Positions 54,364 through 63,433 of a stretch of DNA of 64,000 nucleotides are shown here, in pieces. The stretch covers positions 30,225 through 94,224 of the forward strand of contig CABYZM010000002.1 in NCBI GenBank assembly GCA_902523435.1, read 5' to 3'. The position numbers were made by a program, and so were the translations under genes. The notes under the pieces are model-generated. The model was not told the origin of the DNA. It saw nothing but the letters and a program-made list of their open reading frames with translations, and did no database searches. Every line of letters starts with the position of its first letter. Position 1 is the first letter of the stretch. Source of the DNA: an uncultured SAR116 cluster alpha proteobacterium (lineage in GTDB: Bacteria > Pseudomonadota > Alphaproteobacteria > Puniceispirillales > Puniceispirillaceae).

Positions 54364-55224
54364 TTATTTTTCAGCTTGTGGCCGTGTTGCCACATAAACA
54401 CCAAACGTTGCTATCAGCAAACCAATAACATCAATAGCGGTCAGATTTTCATTCACAAACAACCAGCCCATCACTGCGGATACTGGCGGAACCAGAAAGA
54501 AAAGGGTGGCGGTCTGACTGGCCGAACCGACCTTTATCAGATACATCAGAATAGAGAACGCGCCAAAAGAGATAGCTAAAATCTGCCAGCCCATCGCCAA
54601 AATGAATGACCCTGTAAATTCCAGAAACGGCTGTTCAATCGCCAGCATAACCAAAATATGAAAGGCGCATGCTGCCATGGCCTGATATAGATTCAATACA
54701 GATAAAGGCAGGCGGTCGCCTAAGCGTTTTTGCCATAGTGTTCCAGCAGTTACCGCCAGCAGGGCAATCCCTGTTGCTACGAGCCCTATGACAGGTAATT
54801 CACCGCCTACATCCAAGCCAAGTACAAGCGCTGCCCCACCAAACCCCAACATAATTCCAACCCATTGGCGCCAGGTGACCGCCTCTCCTAGAACGGGTCC
54901 GGCAAGCGCACCTGTCAAGACAGGTTGAAGTGAGACAATCAGAGCAGCTATACCAGCTGGCAAGCCCTTGGACACTGCAAAAAACACCCCACCAAGATAA
55001 AGCCCATGAAATAAAATGCCTGTGCCGCAAGCTTCAAAAATATCTCTGCTGCGAGCAGATAGTTTGTCTTTCAGAATAAGAGCAAAACAGAAAAATCCGA
55101 ACGCCACGAGGGCGAAGCGAAACCCAAGGGCAGCAAACGGGGAGGCATCCTCAACGATGATTTTGCCGCTGATGAATGCTGATGACCAGAGAATAACAAA
55201 CAAAAGTGGAAAAGCACGTATCAT
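54364..55224 (-). CDS. EamA/DMT-family transporter
   Basis: A 286-residue protein with two EamA repeats and about ten membrane helices (FVILWSSAFISGKIIVEDASPFAALGFRFALVAF at the start). The typical early Trp/Ser/Ala-rich helix and second-repeat PVSAVMGWLFVNE are present. Such transporters export amino acids or metabolites. Its start overlaps the metallo-hydrolase stop by four bases, so it may export or import the compound acted on by the two upstream enzymes. Confidence 0.88.
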   Translation of the reverse strand: MIRAFPLLFVILWSSAFISGKIIVEDASPFAALGFRFALVAFGFFCFALILKDKLSARSRDIFEACGTGILFHGLYLGGVFFAVSKGLPAGIAALIVSLQPVLTGALAGPVLGEAVTWRQWVGIMLGFGGAALVLGLDVGGELPVIGLVATGIALLAVTAGTLWQKRLGDRLPLSVLNLYQAMAACAFHILVMLAIEQPFLEFTGSFILAMGWQILAISFGAFSILMYLIKVGSASQTATLFFLVPPVSAVMGWLFVNENLTAIDVIGLLIATFGVYVATRPQAEK

Positions 55225-56249
55225 GCGGTGACTACATCCTGAGCTTTAAAAATATCAATGCCACGGTCATCACACCGCTTATGCAGCCTGCCCACAGAAA
55301 CCAAATGGTTTAAGTGAACCCGCGCCTCTCCAGAGGCAAAATACATTTCGTGATCCCCAAAGGTTCGACCGAACAGCTCATCCATAGCTGACCAAACGGT
55401 CAGTGGAGCTTTCTGAGCAGCTGCAGAGAGCAAATCAAGCCGATGATTATGATGGTCAATCAGTTGCTGGGCCCGCACACCGCCATTTCGAAATGGCCAG
55501 TCATGCCCGGGAAAAATCTGCATGTCCGCCGGCAATTCTATCATCTCTTCCAAATAGGTGAAATAAGCGGATAAAAGATCAAAGTCAGGATCTCGAATAT
55601 CAGCTGATATATTGGGTGATATTCGCGGCAATAAAAAATCAACGCTGAGAAACAATCCTCGTTCTCTGTCCATCAAACTTATCTGCGCATCTGAATGTCC
55701 TTTATCTGTCCTGACACGCCAAGATCCTGCAAATGTTTTGATCTCATCTCCTGCCCGAAGCAGCCGGAATTCAGGCAAAGACGCCGTATTGCGCCGATAA
55801 CGGCTGCCATCTGTTCGAGCGGCTTTTACCGTTTGAACTGGGAGCCCATAGCGGTGGTAGGTTTCTGCTAGTAAGTTGCCAAAATCTTCACCCGCCAAAG
55901 CATATAACCATTTTGCATGTTCAGCCTCCGCTGCACTGGTGTAGACCTGCGCCCCAGTCAGCGCAGCAAGCGGACCAGCATAGCCAATATGGTCAACATG
56001 ATGATGTGTCACAATAATTTGGCATACAGGCTTACCAGCAAGTGGACCTGTCAGGAGAGCCTGCCAATGCTGAGCTGTGATGTCATTATTCAGACCTGTG
56101 TCGATCAGCACCCACCCCTCAGCTGTCGCCAGCATATACAGATTGATATGGTTCAAACGAAAGGGCAGGTCAAAGCGCGCCCAGAAAAGATCATCTGCCA
56201 GCTGGCGCAAGCTCCCCTTTTGCGCAGCCTCAATATCTAATGGGATCAT
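55221..56249 (-). CDS. Metallo-beta-lactamase-fold hydrolase
   Basis: A 342-residue MBL-fold protein. The di-metal motif is HHHVDHIG, with further ligands in DKGHSDAQ and PGHDWPFR. A C-terminal winged-helix-like extension follows, as in many thioester and lactone hydrolases. Substrate class could be a thioester, lactone or nucleotide. It overlaps its neighbours by four bases on each side (FAH-type enzyme and EamA), making a tight three-gene unit. Confidence 0.87.
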   Translation of the reverse strand: MIPLDIEAAQKGSLRQLADDLFWARFDLPFRLNHINLYMLATAEGWVLIDTGLNNDITAQHWQALLTGPLAGKPVCQIIVTHHHVDHIGYAGPLAALTGAQVYTSAAEAEHAKWLYALAGEDFGNLLAETYHRYGLPVQTVKAARTDGSRYRRNTASLPEFRLLRAGDEIKTFAGSWRVRTDKGHSDAQISLMDRERGLFLSVDFLLPRISPNISADIRDPDFDLLSAYFTYLEEMIELPADMQIFPGHDWPFRNGGVRAQQLIDHHNHRLDLLSAAAQKAPLTVWSAMDELFGRTFGDHEMYFASGEARVHLNHLVSVGRLHKRCDDRGIDIFKAQDVVTA

Positions 56250-56962
56250 ACAACCTCTCGTTTAGACAGTGTAATCTGAATTTCGCCAACACCATCTATT
56301 CCTCCAGAAAGGCTATCACCTGGTCCAACCGCCGAAACACCCGCAGGAGTGCCAGTAAAAATCAAATCACCAGCCTGAAGACTTACCGATTGGCTGCAAA
56401 ATGCAATAATGTCCTTCACTGACCAAATCAGCTCTGATAAATCAGCATCCTGCCGTAATTCGCCATTCACACTCAGCCAGATCCGACCAGTGGTAAATTC
56501 AGCGTATGCATTGGGTATATCTGCCAACGGTATAAGCGGTGATATCGGGGCTGAATTATCGAAGGCTTTTCCCCAATCCCAAGGCCGGCCTTTTTCACGG
56601 TGAGCTATCTGAAGATCACGGCGAGTAAAATCAATTCCTACACCAGCCCCCCAGACATGCATCATTGCGTCTTTTGCATCAATATTTGCCCCTGATTTAC
56701 CCACGGCTAGCACCAGTTCAATTTCATGATGCAAATCTTCTGTCAACGGTGGATAAGGTATAGTTGCTCCCGTCTCTACTAGCGCATCTGCTGGCTTGGT
56801 GAAGAAAAAGGGTGGCTCTTTATCGCTAAAACCCATTTCTCTGGCATGCGCTCCATAATTTCGCCCAACACAAAAAATACGCCGGACAGGAAATCGCTGA
56901 TTAGAAGACATTATTGCTGCACTGGCGCGAGGGTAAGGTGGAATAACATAATCAGTCATCAT
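56246..56962 (-). CDS. FAH-family hydrolase
   Basis: A 238-residue protein of the FAHD1 type: RRIFCVGRNYGAHAREMG, the metal-binding HHEIELVLAVGK and TGTPAGVSAVGPGD. This type cleaves acylpyruvates or decarboxylates oxaloacetate-like compounds. The ATG at 56962 (GAGAG upstream) is preferred to one at 56998 that lacks a ribosome site. It leads the unit FAH-MBL-EamA. Confidence 0.85.
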   Translation of the reverse strand: MMTDYVIPPYPRASAAIMSSNQRFPVRRIFCVGRNYGAHAREMGFSDKEPPFFFTKPADALVETGATIPYPPLTEDLHHEIELVLAVGKSGANIDAKDAMMHVWGAGVGIDFTRRDLQIAHREKGRPWDWGKAFDNSAPISPLIPLADIPNAYAEFTTGRIWLSVNGELRQDADLSELIWSVKDIIAFCSQSVSLQAGDLIFTGTPAGVSAVGPGDSLSGGIDGVGEIQITLSKREVV

Positions 56963-57080
56963 AAATGGGCTCTCTTTTGCAGGCTTTATCAAATACATCG
57001 AAACACAAAACAGGCCTCACTATAGACGTGTTCAGTTTGTGTATTCAATCAGGATCTTCTGTAAATTTAAACCGCCGCGC

Positions 57081-57584
57081 TTAACTGGCCCCACCTACAC
57101 GCGGTGCAGATACTGCTGTTGTCATCCAGACAGTCTCATGCTGACCAGATGCGGTCTTATTTCCACTCAAAGTTGCCTGCCGCAAAACCCATAAATATCC
57201 ATAACTTTTTCCATCACGGGCAAGCACCGTGAGCACAAATCGAGCCACACCCCCTTCAAACCGTTTATCATTGATCACATAGTTCAGGTGCCCTAGCAAG
57301 GGTGCATAGGCTGGCGCATCAAACAATGTTGCAAATTTTTGCAATGGTCCCGTCACACGCTTGTTATCCGGGTGGGCGAAGATCCACACCTGTTCGATGC
57401 CAGCTGACTTGTCTGTTTTACCTGATTGAAGACCAAGAAGCTGGATTTCCACAACCTCTTGGGCAGACAAATCTGATGACGGCAGGATAAACTCTGCTGC
57501 ACGCGCACTCACCCCAGCAAGCAGAATAAAAATAGGGAAAAGAAAAAGTGGTTTTATCTTCATATTTTGTGTACGAGATAACAT
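57081..57584 (-). CDS. Secreted DUF4864-like protein
   Basis: A 167-residue protein with a Sec signal (KPLFLFPIFILLAGVSARA, cleavage after ARA). The mature part shows EVVEIQLLGLQSG, a Gly/Phe-rich middle and ARFVLTVLARDGKSYGYLWVLRQ, which matches DUF4864 in layout. Function is unknown. It lies 14 bp downstream of the HAD gene and probably shares its transcript. The start is uncertain by seven residues because no ribosome site stands out. Confidence 0.65.
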   Translation of the reverse strand: MLSRTQNMKIKPLFLFPIFILLAGVSARAAEFILPSSDLSAQEVVEIQLLGLQSGKTDKSAGIEQVWIFAHPDNKRVTGPLQKFATLFDAPAYAPLLGHLNYVINDKRFEGGVARFVLTVLARDGKSYGYLWVLRQATLSGNKTASGQHETVWMTTAVSAPRVGGAS

Positions 57585-57598
57585 CGCAGCCAGATTGT

Positions 57599-58300
57599 TT
57601 AGCTTCGCGTACTAGCTGAACCAGTCGACAGATGTTCACTGATAAAATCTAGGCTAGGGGCAATAAAATCCGGATGACTTGGCAGCCTTTCCACAGGCAT
57701 TCCAGCTCGGTTTGCCCATATAGTTTTAAATCCAAACAAGCCTGCTGCCGCTGCATCCCAACCATTTGATGAAACAAATAATATTTCTTCTGCTCTTACC
57801 TGATATCGATCACATCCCAGCTGGTATACGCGAGGATCTGGCTTAAATACGCCAACATCTTCCACTGACAAAAGGCTGTCCAGCCTGTCTGTAAGACCGG
57901 CTGCAGCGAAGGCATGATTGAGCATCTGCTGATTGCCATTTGAAAGCACTGCCGCCGGAAGACCTGCTTTATAAACAGCATCCAAAGCGGGCCGAGCATC
58001 TTGATAGGCATCAAGTTCTCTGTATAAATCCAGAAGAGCTGTGCGCATATCTTGATCCTCAAGGTCAAATGCTTCCATCGCGTAATCAAGCGCGTCGCAG
58101 GTTAACTGCCAAAAGGGCGCATATCTATGCGAAAGAGACCGCAACCACGTATAGTTCAGTTGACGGGATCGCCACAGTGCAGCCAGCTCTGGCCACAATT
58201 TAGCTAATTCTGGAAACCGGTTTGTAGCTGCAAGATTAGCTGCAGCAGCATCCACGTCGAGAAGAGTGCCATAGGCATCAAAAAGAACAACTTTATACAT
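57599..58300 (-). CDS. HAD type II hydrolase, (S)-2-haloacid dehalogenase-like
   Basis: A 233-residue HAD. It has the nucleophile Asp in LFDAYGTLLDV, the Ser/Asn loop in LSNGNQQM, the Lys of FKPDPRVYQLG and SSNGWDAAAAGLFG, which is the S/N/D triad of L-2-haloacid dehalogenases. These release halide from 2-haloalkanoic acids to give D-2-hydroxy acids. The signatures make this more specific than a generic HAD. It lies one base after the preceding EamA gene, so translation is coupled. Confidence 0.85.
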   Translation of the reverse strand: MYKVVLFDAYGTLLDVDAAAANLAATNRFPELAKLWPELAALWRSRQLNYTWLRSLSHRYAPFWQLTCDALDYAMEAFDLEDQDMRTALLDLYRELDAYQDARPALDAVYKAGLPAAVLSNGNQQMLNHAFAAAGLTDRLDSLLSVEDVGVFKPDPRVYQLGCDRYQVRAEEILFVSSNGWDAAAAGLFGFKTIWANRAGMPVERLPSHPDFIAPSLDFISEHLSTGSASTRS

Positions 58301-58301
58301 A

Positions 58302-59207
58302 TCAGTCCCTCAATTTCACACCCGCACGACGGGTGATATAAAGGCTAGCTAAAATCACAAGCAGGGCCAGTAATTTAGGCACGGTTACAGCTTCACCTAA
58401 AAGGACAACACCAATGACAACTGCAACCATCGGGATAGTATAGCCCACATTGGATAAAAATCCTGCCCCAGCCCTGTTAATTAGAACATAACGTAAACTG
58501 AAGGCAAAGGCTGTCGAGATCAGACCCAGCCACAACAAGGATGCCCAGATACCTGCGGACCAAATCATCGGTTCTGGCTGCTCAAGAAAGAAAGCCAATG
58601 GCAAAGCCCAAAAACTAGACAGGATTAGGGAAAAGCCAGTTAATTGCACAGGCGTAATCCCATGTACACCCCTGACCATTAAATTGCCGCCTGCGTAGCA
58701 TGAAAAAGCTAACATCAATGCTAACTGAGCAATCAGGGAAGCCCCCCCCAACTGGGACAATCCGTCGAACATGAGAATAGCCACCCCACCCATGCCAATT
58801 AGAACTCCAGCCAACCGACCCTTTGTCAGCAGCTCATCACGAGTAATGAAATGCGCGCCCAGTACAGTGACAAGGGGGCCAGTTCCATTCAGAAGGCCAG
58901 CCACAGAACTATCCACGTATTGTTCAGCCCAGCTAATCAAAAAGAAAGGCAGCAAAGTGCCTAAAAGGGCAATTGAACATAATCTGCCCCAAGGCAGGCC
59001 CTGCCAATTCAAACGCCAGCTACCAGTAATCATAAGCCAGACGCAAACCCCTATCCCACCAATGATTGTGCGAGCCGCAACAACTGTAAACGGGGCCGTC
59101 CCATCGACAGCAATTTTAATCGCGCCAAAAGCAGACCCCCAGATAACAGACAGGACCAGAAGGATAAAAAAGTCCAGTAGCTGTGGTTTTCTAAACTGAT
59201 GAGACAT
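58302..59207 (-). CDS. EamA/DMT-family transporter
   Basis: A 301-residue ten-helix EamA protein (FFILLVLSVIWGSAFGAIKIAVDG). The ATG at 59207 with GGAG eight bases before it sets the start; a longer frame overlaps the upstream split EamA gene. It is followed one base later by the haloacid-dehalogenase-like gene. Substrate unknown; a halogenated or hydroxy acid is conceivable but speculative. Confidence 0.87.
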   Translation of the reverse strand: MSHQFRKPQLLDFFILLVLSVIWGSAFGAIKIAVDGTAPFTVVAARTIIGGIGVCVWLMITGSWRLNWQGLPWGRLCSIALLGTLLPFFLISWAEQYVDSSVAGLLNGTGPLVTVLGAHFITRDELLTKGRLAGVLIGMGGVAILMFDGLSQLGGASLIAQLALMLAFSCYAGGNLMVRGVHGITPVQLTGFSLILSSFWALPLAFFLEQPEPMIWSAGIWASLLWLGLISTAFAFSLRYVLINRAGAGFLSNVGYTIPMVAVVIGVVLLGEAVTVPKLLALLVILASLYITRRAGVKLRD

Positions 59208-59233
59208 ATCCATTTCTCCAGCCAAATGACCTG

Positions 59234-60129
59234 TCACGATTGCAGGACCAGCAAGGCTGAACTTAACACAACCAACCCAGCGCCTCCCCATGCCCCCCAA
59301 GCTGGACAGATTCTGGTTTGATACCAAACAAAGGGCAGAATCATAACCGGCCCAAAGGAGGAAAGGATTGTCACATCAGCTACATGCCCAGTTTCAAGAG
59401 CTGTAAGTAGCAGATAAACGCCAAAGCTCAATCCAAAAAAACTATTCGCTATAATCAAAAAACATAGTTTGAAATCCTTATAAACAGAAATGTTTGTCTT
59501 GGGCTGGCTAAATGTCCAAGTCAGCCCAAAAAAACAAGCGGCAGCAGAAACCCGGACTAGGGTTGCCATCATTGGGTCACCTCCAGCTTCCATCACAGGG
59601 CGCAGCAATAGAACCCCTAATGCTTGACCCAAGGCCGCAATTAATCCAGAACCAACTCCAATCCAGAGGGGCTGTGTCACGGTTTCCCAGACATGAAGCA
59701 AATCACGTCTTTTGCCATAGATGATAGCTAGACAAATGCCGCAAAAGCCAATTAAGACCGCTAGAATTTTAAGAATTGACAAAGGTTCAGACAAAAACAG
59801 CCAACCCAACATCGCGGCGAGAGGTGCATTTGCTGCAAACAAAATACCCGTGCGACGCGGCCCCAGGCGGCGCATAGTCACAAACAGAAAAAATCACCAA
59901 TAACTACTCCAATGAGAGCAGAAGCAAGAATAGGAAGCCAAAAACCGTCTGGCAAAGTCCAGCTGTTGCCTGTAACTACCATCATAATGCACAGCAGCCC
60001 TGCAGATACGACCATCCGTATTCTGTTAAAATGAAGCGAGCCAAGAATTACTGATGGCTGATGTCCAAACAAGCTGGCCAATGTCCAGCTTAGTGCGGCC
60101 GCTAAAGACAAAATATGAGACAGATCCAT
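59234..60129 (-). pseudogene. EamA/DMT-family transporter gene split by a one-base frameshift
   Basis: Two overlapping frames together make one EamA protein of about 298 residues. The first (60129 down to 59878) encodes the first helices up to IGVVIGDFFCL and a stop. The second continues as TMRRLGPRRTGILFAANAPLAAMLGWLF, which in intact relatives follows GD-x-x-F directly. The break is at a run of six T (minus strand; 59888-59893 as A on plus), and one more T restores the frame. It may be a true mutation, a sequencing error or slippage. The ATG at 60129 follows the metZ stop. Confidence 0.8.
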
Positions 60130-60137
60130 GCGCCTGC

Positions 60138-61331
60138 TTAATAGCCTCGGCAAACATCGAGGGCCTGCTGTATATCTGCTGTGAGATCATCAGCGTGCTC
60201 TAACCCAACTGACAATCTTATATGGCCTTCATTTATTTCCAGCAGTTGCCGGTCATCTTCGGAAAGATTCATATGTGTTGTGCTTGACGGATGACAGGCA
60301 AGAGATTTTGAATCGCCAAGATTATTAGAAATATCTATTAACTTAAGCGCATTCAAAAACTTGAATGCTCCATTTCTGCCACCCTTGACTTCGAAAGCAA
60401 GCAAGGTACTAGACCCTGACATCTGACGTGATGCAAGCTCATATTGAGGATGCGAGCGATCACCCGGATATGATAAAGATAACACAGCAGGATGGTGTTT
60501 TATGTTTTCAGTCAGTTGTTTTGCTGTTTTCGTTTGCACCTCAACACGAAGAGACAAAGTTTCAAGTGATTTCAGCATAACCCATGCATTAAAGGCGCTC
60601 ATGGCCGCACCTGTTTGCCGATAAAAAGGCACAAAAACGTCTTCAATAAAGGCTGTCTTACCTAAGACAGCTCCACCTAGTAAACGGCCGTGACCATCGA
60701 TGTGTTTTGTCGTGGAATAAGTTACAATATCGGCCCCTAAAGTTAGTGGGGATTGGTACAATGGCGTTGCAAACACGTTATCTACAATAACTTTTGCACC
60801 TGCTGCATGAGCCAATGCGCTTACGGACTCAATATCAACCAATTGCAATACGGGATTAGACGGAGTTTCGAAAAACACCAACTTTGCAGGCTGTGCTAGT
60901 GCTTCTTTCCAGGCATTCAGGTCGCGCCCATCCAGAAGCTCAACTTCTACTCCCCACCGCGGCAAAATTTTTGTCAATATCGCATGGCAGGCTCCAAATA
61001 ACGCCCGGCTTGCTACCACACGATCCCCAGCAAATAACTGGCAAGCCATAGACGCAAAAATAGCTGCCATGCCGGTGCTGCAGACACGACAGGCTTCCGC
61101 ACCTTCCAGCTTTGCCAACCGCTGCTCTAAAGCAAACAGTGTAGGGTTTCCATAACGCGAATAAACAAAATTACCTGTCTCACCTTTAAAGGCAGCTGCA
61201 GCTTGCTCAGCTGTCTCATAAACATAACCAGAGGTCATGAACAAAGCTTCAGATGTTTCCCGATAACCGGTGCGATTGATGCCAGAACGGATTAGAGCTG
61301 TGTCTCTGTGCCAATCTTCAGATTTGCTCAT
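60138..61331 (-). CDS. metZ: O-succinylhomoserine sulfhydrylase
   Basis: A 397-residue Cys/Met-metabolism PLP enzyme. SGYVYETAEQAAAAFKGETGNFVYSRYGNPT and the PLP-binding Lys in YSTTKHIDGHGRLLGG mark the MetZ/MetB group. It makes homocysteine from O-succinylhomoserine and sulfide, in the cytosol. The ATG at 61331 has AAAGGA six bases before it and is preferred over a GTG at 61349. A SAM-II riboswitch, common before such genes in this class, was looked for and not found; a 9-bp dyad lies upstream instead. Confidence 0.9.
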   Translation of the reverse strand: MSKSEDWHRDTALIRSGINRTGYRETSEALFMTSGYVYETAEQAAAAFKGETGNFVYSRYGNPTLFALEQRLAKLEGAEACRVCSTGMAAIFASMACQLFAGDRVVASRALFGACHAILTKILPRWGVEVELLDGRDLNAWKEALAQPAKLVFFETPSNPVLQLVDIESVSALAHAAGAKVIVDNVFATPLYQSPLTLGADIVTYSTTKHIDGHGRLLGGAVLGKTAFIEDVFVPFYRQTGAAMSAFNAWVMLKSLETLSLRVEVQTKTAKQLTENIKHHPAVLSLSYPGDRSHPQYELASRQMSGSSTLLAFEVKGGRNGAFKFLNALKLIDISNNLGDSKSLACHPSSTTHMNLSEDDRQLLEINEGHIRLSVGLEHADDLTADIQQALDVCRGY

Positions 61332-61430
61332 CTCGCATCCTTTACGCACAATCCCCTTCCTTCAAAAGGGACAATAAATTTATTTTGGCGCGTGAGCTAT
61401 GGCTCAAATTTTTGCAACCCAAAACCCTTT

Positions 61431-61454
61431 GATAAAGTTGTCCAGAACTTTATC
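61431..61454. promoter_or_regulatory. Perfect 9-bp inverted repeat upstream of metZ
   Basis: GATAAAGTT-GTCCAG-AACTTTATC, 100 bp before the metZ start and 65 bp after the regA stop. The exact symmetry and lack of a T-run suggest an operator, perhaps for control of metZ. No matching regulator is known to me. Confidence 0.4.
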
Positions 61455-61518
61455 CTAGCCAACACCTAAGTGCCTTCTGCTCTAACTGACAACTATATAC
61501 GATTTAGTTTTCAATCTT

Positions 61519-62046
61519 TTACCTACGTGGTGCATGTTTGGCAAGAATACGTTGGAGGGTTCGGCGATGCATCTTCAGCCGACGTGCTGTTTCAGAGACA
61601 TTGCGGTCACATTGCTCGAATACCCGCTGAATATGTTCCCAACGCACTCTGTCTGCACTCATTGGATCTTCGGGCGGGGCTGGCAGTCCTCCTTCAGTCT
61701 GCAGTAGCGCACTAACAATCTCATCAGGATTTGCTGGTTTTGGTAAATAATCCAGCGCGCCCGCTTTGACGGCAGCTACTGCAGTCGCAATGTTTCCAAA
61801 GCCTGTCAGAATAATTACCCTACAGGCTGGGTTTAAAGACTGTAGGCTACGAACTACCTCAAGGCCGTTTCCATCCTCCAGCTTTAAATCCAGGATAGCA
61901 TAATCAGGTACTTGGTGTTGAATATGGCTTAGAGCCTCTTGTACACCAGCTGCTGCCATGACAGTGAATTCACGTTGTTCCATTGCCCGCGTCAACATAC
62001 GGCGTAATGCATTATCGTCATCTAAAATCAACAGCTTTCTGTTCAT
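61519..62046 (-). CDS. regA: Redox response regulator RegA/ActR/PrrA
   Basis: A 175-residue regulator. The receiver domain has acidic D9-D11 and the phospho-Asp at D53 (AILDLKLEDGNG), followed by the Thr in ILTGFG and Lys in LPKPA. The C-terminal Fis-type helix-turn-helix (SETARRLKMHRRTLQRILAKH) is nearly identical in pattern across RegA proteins. It controls respiration, carbon and nitrogen genes in response to redox state. It follows regB by 63 bp in the same direction; no senC lies between. Confidence 0.94.
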   Translation of the reverse strand: MNRKLLILDDDNALRRMLTRAMEQREFTVMAAAGVQEALSHIQHQVPDYAILDLKLEDGNGLEVVRSLQSLNPACRVIILTGFGNIATAVAAVKAGALDYLPKPANPDEIVSALLQTEGGLPAPPEDPMSADRVRWEHIQRVFEQCDRNVSETARRLKMHRRTLQRILAKHAPRR

Positions 62047-62109
62047 CTCTTAGCTCTTTCAACCTACCTTATAACAGCCTGCAAAAGGAAGCCGTTTTAC
62101 TTGGGACGG

Positions 62110-63426
62110 TCAAGAAGTCAGTCTTTCACGGGGAAGCGTGATATGTACCGCTGCCCCGCCCACTTCTTCATTATAAATTTCAATCTGTCCTCCCAAACTA
62201 TTCACAAGCGTTACCGCCAGAAACAGTCCTAGCCCTCGATGGCCGTCACGCCCGTCACGTGAACTGTTCCAGGGCTGACCAACACGAGCTAAAATATTCG
62301 GGCCAAATCCCGGGCCATCATCACTGAGGCTTATATCAATATCGGTTGAAGTCCAGCCAATATCAAGCGTGATCGTGGAAACTGCATAGTCGTGGGCATT
62401 ATCAAGCAAAGTTTCAAGCGTGTATTTCAGGTCAGGCAAAGGCTTTGATAGCGGCTCGGAACTGTCGTCTAACGCACCTGTTTTCAACTCAAGCAAACCA
62501 GATAATTCTTTGAATTTCGTATCAAGCATAGTTTGCAAAACCTGACTAACAGGCATAGTCACATCATCGGTAAATTTATCTGTATTTACATCACGGTCAA
62601 GTTCAGAGAGAATGACGCGGCATCTTTCAGCTTCTTCAATCAATAGACTGACATCTTCCTTGAGGCCCTGCAAATCAGGCTGCCTTTTCAGCCTATCTTG
62701 CAGATCATGGCTGATGATTGTGATTGTATTTAAAGGCGAACCAAGCTTATGCGCAGCAGCAGCGGCTAACGCCCCCAGATTTTCAATTCGCTGTTCACGT
62801 TCCAAAACAAGCTGTGTAGCTGCGAGGCTGGCTGATGTCCGTCTTGATTTATCAGCAAGCCACCAAACATAAAAACTGATGAATAAAGCAGAGACCATCA
62901 ATGCAGTCAGCAAGCCCGTCAAATAAAGGGGAGGCAGATTAAACTCACCCGAAAATAATGGCAATGGCAAATGAAACCGCGACAGCAAGCTGGCAGTTAC
63001 ACCTACAACAATCACTAGAACTGCAGTAGATATGAAACCCAGCAATGCAGCAGATACTGCAATTGGCGCCAGAAGCAATATTGAGAACGGATTCGTCAGC
63101 CCACCCGTTAGATACAACAGACCTGCCAATTGGATAACATCAAACGATAAAGCCATCAAGAGCTCTGCTGCTGAGGTTTGCGTTACATGTCTTGTTCGCC
63201 AGGCCTGCCAGATATTTAATGCTACACCAACCAGAATAATACCAAAAGCGCTGATGAAAGGCGGCGCAAAATCAAGAAAGAAAAACACTGAAAAAAGTGC
63301 AGCAGACTGTCCGAAAAGTGCAATCCACCTGATCAGCACTAGAGCCTGAGGGTCTATAAGGGATTCACCATTTACGCGCGCTGCTGCCTGGAGGTCGGGT
63401 CGAGATGTGTTAAAAGGCGCCAACAT
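62110..63426 (-). CDS. regB: Redox sensor histidine kinase RegB/PrrB
   Basis: A 438-residue membrane kinase. Six hydrophobic spans occupy residues about 30-190, including the quinone-binding GGLTNPF loop (108-114). The H-box has H226 in AAHKLGSPLNTI, and the redox-active Cys of RegB is present as C269 in ERCRVIL. ATP-binding motifs are LLDNAHDYA and DDGPGFGPN. It responds to ubiquinone and oxygen state by phosphorylating RegA. It starts seven bases after the gyrB stop; in many relatives regB is not next to gyrB. Confidence 0.94.
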   Translation of the reverse strand: MLAPFNTSRPDLQAAARVNGESLIDPQALVLIRWIALFGQSAALFSVFFFLDFAPPFISAFGIILVGVALNIWQAWRTRHVTQTSAAELLMALSFDVIQLAGLLYLTGGLTNPFSILLLAPIAVSAALLGFISTAVLVIVVGVTASLLSRFHLPLPLFSGEFNLPPLYLTGLLTALMVSALFISFYVWWLADKSRRTSASLAATQLVLEREQRIENLGALAAAAAHKLGSPLNTITIISHDLQDRLKRQPDLQGLKEDVSLLIEEAERCRVILSELDRDVNTDKFTDDVTMPVSQVLQTMLDTKFKELSGLLELKTGALDDSSEPLSKPLPDLKYTLETLLDNAHDYAVSTITLDIGWTSTDIDISLSDDGPGFGPNILARVGQPWNSSRDGRDGHRGLGLFLAVTLVNSLGGQIEIYNEEVGGAAVHITLPRERLTS

Positions 63427-63433
63427 TATTTCA

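Noticed and set aside
61332..61518. Possible SAM-II riboswitch before metZ
   Set aside because: No match to the pseudoknot core could be found; only an operator-like dyad and a small GAGC hairpin are visible.
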